Shown here piece after piece: positions 24,295 to 26,736 of a stretch of 26,736 nt of DNA. Below the pieces are notes generated by a model, which was not told the origin of the DNA, ran no database searches, and worked only from the letters and a program-made list of their open reading frames with translations. Source of the stretch: Bacillota bacterium (GTDB lineage Bacteria > Bacillota > Clostridia > Saccharofermentanales > Fastidiosipilaceae); assembly GCA_023388435.1 (NCBI GenBank), contig JAEWGG010000017.1:1-26736 (forward strand), written 5' to 3'. The first letter of the stretch is position 1. Each line of letters opens with the position of its first letter. The translations under genes and the position numbers were made by a program.

Positions 24295-24341
24295 CTGGCC
24301 CGCTGAGCCTTTTTGTGGGGGAGAAAGGCGAAGCGGGTCGG
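24295..24341 (+). terminator. Long structured hairpin after nadE
   Basis: CCCGCT (24299-24304) pairs with AGCGGG (24332-24337) and GCCTTT (24307-24312) with AAAGGC (24324-24329). The two stems are separated by a symmetric GA/GA internal loop, and the outer base extends with wobble pairs. There is no T run, so it may be a weak terminator or an mRNA 3'-end structure. Confidence 0.55.
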
Positions 24342-24389
24342 CTTGGTCCTTGAGTTTAGTCTATCAAAGTTAAGGAAGTTTTAATAAAA

Positions 24390-24422
24390 ATCGAGGGAAA
24401 AAATTTTATAATTGCTCTCGAT
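24390..24422 (+). promoter_or_regulatory. Promoter of the glycosyltransferase gene, flanked by an inverted repeat
   Basis: A perfect TATAAT lies at 24407-24412, 78 bases before the start at 24490; the -35 region is AT-rich but not canonical. The -10 box is flanked by ATCGAGGG (24390-24397) and CTCTCGAT (24415-24422), an inverted repeat with one mismatch, which could be an operator. Confidence 0.5.
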
Positions 24423-24489
24423 CAGATCCACGTCAGCTGTACTGCTTACGGCGGAGGCTGGAACGCTTGCTATAAGGAGGTCCATGGCC

Positions 24490-25710
24490 ATGCGCATTGG
24501 ACTGTTTACAGATGCCTATGTTCCGCAGATTGGAGGGGTCTCCACGTCCACCTACCTCCTCAAGGAGGAGCTGTCCCGCCGCGGACACCAGGTCTGCGTC
24601 ATTACGACCACCGATCCGGAAGCCTATCAGGAGGCCCACTGCATCCGCGTGCCCTCCCTGCCCTTTGTCAGCTCCAAGCGTATTGCCCTGAACTACGAGC
24701 CCCTGCTCCGCCGCCGCATGGAGGGCCTGAAGCTGGACATCATTCATACCCAGACGGAGTTTGGCGTCGGTGTCTTCGGCCGTAATTTCGCCCGTAAAGA
24801 GGGTCTGATACACATTCACACCTACCATACCATCTACGAGGACTGGCTGCACAACCAGTTTAAGGTGAGTCCTGACTCGCTGCGGGGGAAAATTATCTCA
24901 GACTATGTCCGCCTCCACAGCCGGGTCTTCTGTAATGTGGCTGACCGCATACTCGTACCTACAGAAAAGACTGCTCATATTTTGGAGGGTTATGAGATCG
25001 ACTGTCCGATGGAAGTCTGCCCGACGGGTATAGCCCTGCGTGACTTCCGGGAGGCCAGAAAAGAGGCGGACTCTGGAGAGCGGCAAAGAAAGCTGCGCCA
25101 GGAACTGGGAATAGGATCGCAACAGCAGGTCCTGCTCTACCTGGGGCGCATATCCCAAGAAAAGCAGATTCAGCAGCTCTTCCATTATTTGGCCCCCCAG
25201 CTGCGGCGGAGACCTGAGCTCTGCTTCCTGCTCGTCGGCGACGGGCCCTACTTGCAAGAATTGCAGCGCCTGGGCTACACGTTGGGCATCGATGGACAGC
25301 TGCGTTTTGCTGGCTCCGTGCCCATGCATGAGGTGCCCCAATACTACGCGCTGGCGGACTTCTTCCTCAGCGCCTCCCAGTCGGAGACCCAGGGCCTGAC
25401 CTATATTGAAGCCCTGGCTGCGGGCCTGCCGGTGCTGGCACGTGAAGATCCCTGCCTGGATGGCGTACTGAGCCCCGGGGAAAATGGCCTCTTATTCCGT
25501 GATGAGGCGAGCTTCGTCATCGGCCTGGAACAGTTCCTGTCCCTGGGGCTGGCCGAATATCAGGACTGGAGTCGGCGGGCAGGCCAGTCTGCGGAGCGCT
25601 TCTCTGTGGAGGCCTTCGCCAGTCATGTGGAGGCGATCTACGAGGAACAGCTGGCCGCAGGGAAGCGGCCCCGCCGCGGCAGAACTGAAGGAGAGGGAGG
25701 AGCACAGTGA
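24490..25710 (+). CDS. GT4-family glycosyltransferase, probably diacylglycerol glucosyltransferase
   Basis: The 406-residue retaining glycosyltransferase has the GT-B fold. The N-terminus MRIGLFTDAYVPQIGGVSTS, DIIHTQTEFGVGVFG and HIHTYHTIYEDWLHN resemble enzymes that add glucose to 1,2-diacylglycerol for glycolipid and lipoteichoic-acid anchors (the alMGS type). The C-terminal nucleotide-sugar site has YLGRISQEKQIQQL and the E-x7-E motif (SETQGLTYIEALAAG). The enzyme probably acts at the inner face of the membrane. AAGGAGG lies 9 bases before the ATG at 24490 and 3 bases before another ATG at 24484; I prefer 24490, which gives the usual N-terminus. The substrate is inferred from the family. 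The next gene overlaps its stop. Confidence 0.88.
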   Translation: MRIGLFTDAYVPQIGGVSTSTYLLKEELSRRGHQVCVITTTDPEAYQEAHCIRVPSLPFVSSKRIALNYEPLLRRRMEGLKLDIIHTQTEFGVGVFGRNFARKEGLIHIHTYHTIYEDWLHNQFKVSPDSLRGKIISDYVRLHSRVFCNVADRILVPTEKTAHILEGYEIDCPMEVCPTGIALRDFREARKEADSGERQRKLRQELGIGSQQQVLLYLGRISQEKQIQQLFHYLAPQLRRRPELCFLLVGDGPYLQELQRLGYTLGIDGQLRFAGSVPMHEVPQYYALADFFLSASQSETQGLTYIEALAAGLPVLAREDPCLDGVLSPGENGLLFRDEASFVIGLEQFLSLGLAEYQDWSRRAGQSAERFSVEAFASHVEAIYEEQLAAGKRPRRGRTEGEGGAQ

Positions 25711-26579
25711 GAGGAGCAGGGAAGCAGGCACAGGGGAGACGGCCCTGTGTGATTATCACAGGGGCTTCGTCAGGGATTGGTCTGGCCACGGCTCAGCTTT
25801 ATCTGAATCGGGGCTGGGAAGTCTATAATTTCAGCCGCCGTCCAGGGCCGGTGGAGGATCTGGATCCGACCTTGCGGGGGCGGCTGCACCATAAGGTGGT
25901 AGACCTCCGCTCCAGGGAAACCATAGAGCGGGCAGTGACAGAGATCCTCGCGGAGCAGCGTCGCGTCGACCTCGTCATCTCTAACGCGGGCTATGGCATT
26001 GCTGGAGCTATTGAGGAAACCGGGGAGGAGGACTATCTGGCCCAATATGACGTGAACGTCTTCGGCGCCCTGCGTCTGGTTCAGGTCCTGCTCCCGGTCC
26101 TGCGCAGGGAGCTGGCCCGCCAGCCTAAAGCGGGGGACTACAGGCCCTGCCTGCTCTTCGTCTCCTCTCTGGCCGCGGTCCTGCCTATTCCGTATCAGGC
26201 CTTTTATTCGGCTACAAAGTCCAGCCTCGTGAGCCTCGTGCGCTGCCTCAAGATGGAGTGCCGGGATGTTGATATTCGTATCTCTGTACTCTGTCCTGGG
26301 GATGTGTCCACAGGCTTTACCGCCCATCGCCAGACCCTGGAGCTGCGTCCGGAGAGCCCCTACTACCAGCGTCAGTTGCGGTCCATCCAGCGCATGGAGA
26401 AGGATGAGCGGGCTGGGAAGCCGGCAAGTTATGTGGCCCAGGCCCTCTATCGTCTCTCCCAGAAGCGGCGGCCAAAATCCTGCTACGTCCTCGGCTTTTC
26501 CTATCGCTGCTTTTATCTTTTAGCCCAGATTCTGCCCCTGCGGCTGGCCGACTTCATTCTGGCCAAGCTCTACGCCTAG
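25707..26579 (+). CDS. Short-chain dehydrogenase/reductase
   Basis: The 290-residue classical SDR oxidoreductase has the nucleotide-binding TGASSGIG (18-25), the structural NAG at 93-95 (SNAGYGIAGAIEE) and the catalytic triad of a Ser at 153 or 154, Tyr167 and Lys171 (YSATK). Arg residues after the first strand (NFSRRPG) favour NADP(H). The substrate is unknown. A hydrophobic C-terminal stretch (CFYLLAQILPLRLADFILAKL) could touch the membrane, which would suit a lipid substrate beside the glycosyltransferase. The GTG start at 25707 overlaps the previous stop (GTGA) and has GGAGG upstream, so the two genes are translationally coupled. Confidence 0.9.
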   Translation: MRGAGKQAQGRRPCVIITGASSGIGLATAQLYLNRGWEVYNFSRRPGPVEDLDPTLRGRLHHKVVDLRSRETIERAVTEILAEQRRVDLVISNAGYGIAGAIEETGEEDYLAQYDVNVFGALRLVQVLLPVLRRELARQPKAGDYRPCLLFVSSLAAVLPIPYQAFYSATKSSLVSLVRCLKMECRDVDIRISVLCPGDVSTGFTAHRQTLELRPESPYYQRQLRSIQRMEKDERAGKPASYVAQALYRLSQKRRPKSCYVLGFSYRCFYLLAQILPLRLADFILAKLYA

Positions 26580-26616
26580 GGGGGGGGAGATAAGAAGAGG
26601 GCCCCGTTGTGAACTG

Positions 26617-26663
26617 CCTCCCATTTCTTGGACACAGAAAACAACAATCCAAGGAATGGGAGG
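26617..26663 (+). promoter_or_regulatory. Hairpin covering the transposase ribosome-binding site
   Basis: CCTCCCATTTCTTGGA (26617-26632) is complementary to TCCAAGGAATGGGAGG (26648-26663) with one mismatch in 16, around a 15-base loop. The right arm contains the GGGAGG ribosome site of the transposase gene. In RNA entering from outside the element the site would be buried. Confidence 0.8.
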
Positions 26664-26669
26664 TTTTCT

Positions 26670-26736
26670 ATGTCCATCGATAAGCGATGCAAGCATGACA
26701 GAATGCTCCGGGAGCGTGCCTGCGCGTTATTCAAGC
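26670..26736 (+). CDS. IS3-type transposase OrfA, N-terminal fragment
   Basis: Twenty-two codons are visible, from ATG at 26670 with GGAGG six bases upstream: a basic start (MSIDKRCKHDRM) then LRERACALFK, which fits the beginning of the helix-turn-helix of IS3-family OrfA proteins. The assignment rests mainly on the terminal-repeat-like sequence just upstream. The rest lies beyond the window. Confidence 0.6.
   Translation, partial: MSIDKRCKHDRMLRERACALFK

Larger units (their letters stand above)
26608..26736 (+). mobile_element. Left end of an IS3-like insertion sequence (partial)
   Basis: The segment starts TGTGAACTGCC and runs to TTGGACA (about 26608-26634), resembling the left terminal repeats of IS3/IS150-like elements (TGxxCTGxCCC...TTGGACA). 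A transposase-type reading frame starts 62 bases in. The element continues beyond the window, so its full length, family and target duplication cannot be seen. It inserted just past the SDR gene, after a run of nine G (26579-26587). Confidence 0.7.

Overview
The window looks like a chromosomal stretch of an anaerobic, fairly GC-rich Bacillota (class Clostridia or a close relative). Evidence for this: a pyruvate:ferredoxin oxidoreductase of the single-chain anaerobe type, a DnaD-family primosome protein followed by a DnaC/DnaI-type helicase loader, a PerR-type Fur regulator, Shine-Dalgarno sites close to AAGGAGG before most genes, and a GlmU-like gene, pth and mfd in an order like that near the origin of Bacillus. 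I cannot name the genus.

Layout. Bases 1-25 hold the first codons of a leftward gene that runs out of the window, followed by about 360 bases with no gene. Bases 389-1654 are two leftward membrane-protein genes (Tic20/DUF4870-like and TMEM198/DUF4203-like). Bases 1932-7641 carry two central-metabolism genes on the + strand: a one-frame phosphoglycerate kinase-triosephosphate isomerase fusion, then pyruvate:ferredoxin oxidoreductase, each followed by a terminator hairpin. Bases 7831-10599 are a tight replication/lipid operon: DnaD-like protein, helicase-loader ATPase, holo-ACP synthase. A leftward block follows: rpmB (10766-10966), perR (11082-11537), an M18 aminopeptidase (11585-12907), a membrane-anchored SAF-like protein with a 39-bp coding repeat (12985-14145) and a small membrane protein (14179-14670). 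From 15201 rightward come a decayed GlmU homologue, pth, mfd, an M20 amidohydrolase, NAD synthetase, a GT4 glycosyltransferase and a short-chain dehydrogenase. The window ends in the left end of an IS3-like insertion sequence.

The most interesting parts. (1) The 530-base gap between the leftward and rightward blocks (14671-15200) holds a dense DnaA-box cluster (three perfect TTATCCACA, three with one mismatch, two weaker) around an AT-rich segment with a perfect 24-bp palindrome. It is either a replication origin or an extra-origin DnaA-binding locus. Hand counts of G and C show the + strand G-rich on both sides, which argues against a simple bidirectional origin here. (2) Two homologues of core enzymes look partly or wholly inactive. 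The GlmU homologue has lost most recognisable catalytic motifs of both its uridylyl- and acetyltransferase halves. The N-terminal glutaminase domain of NAD synthetase has lost its Glu and Cys and the stretch holding the Lys, while the synthetase half is intact. (3) The IS left end folds so that the transposase ribosome-binding site is buried in read-through transcripts.

The genes look chromosomal and mostly housekeeping. I see no phage, CRISPR, toxin-antitoxin or defence system.
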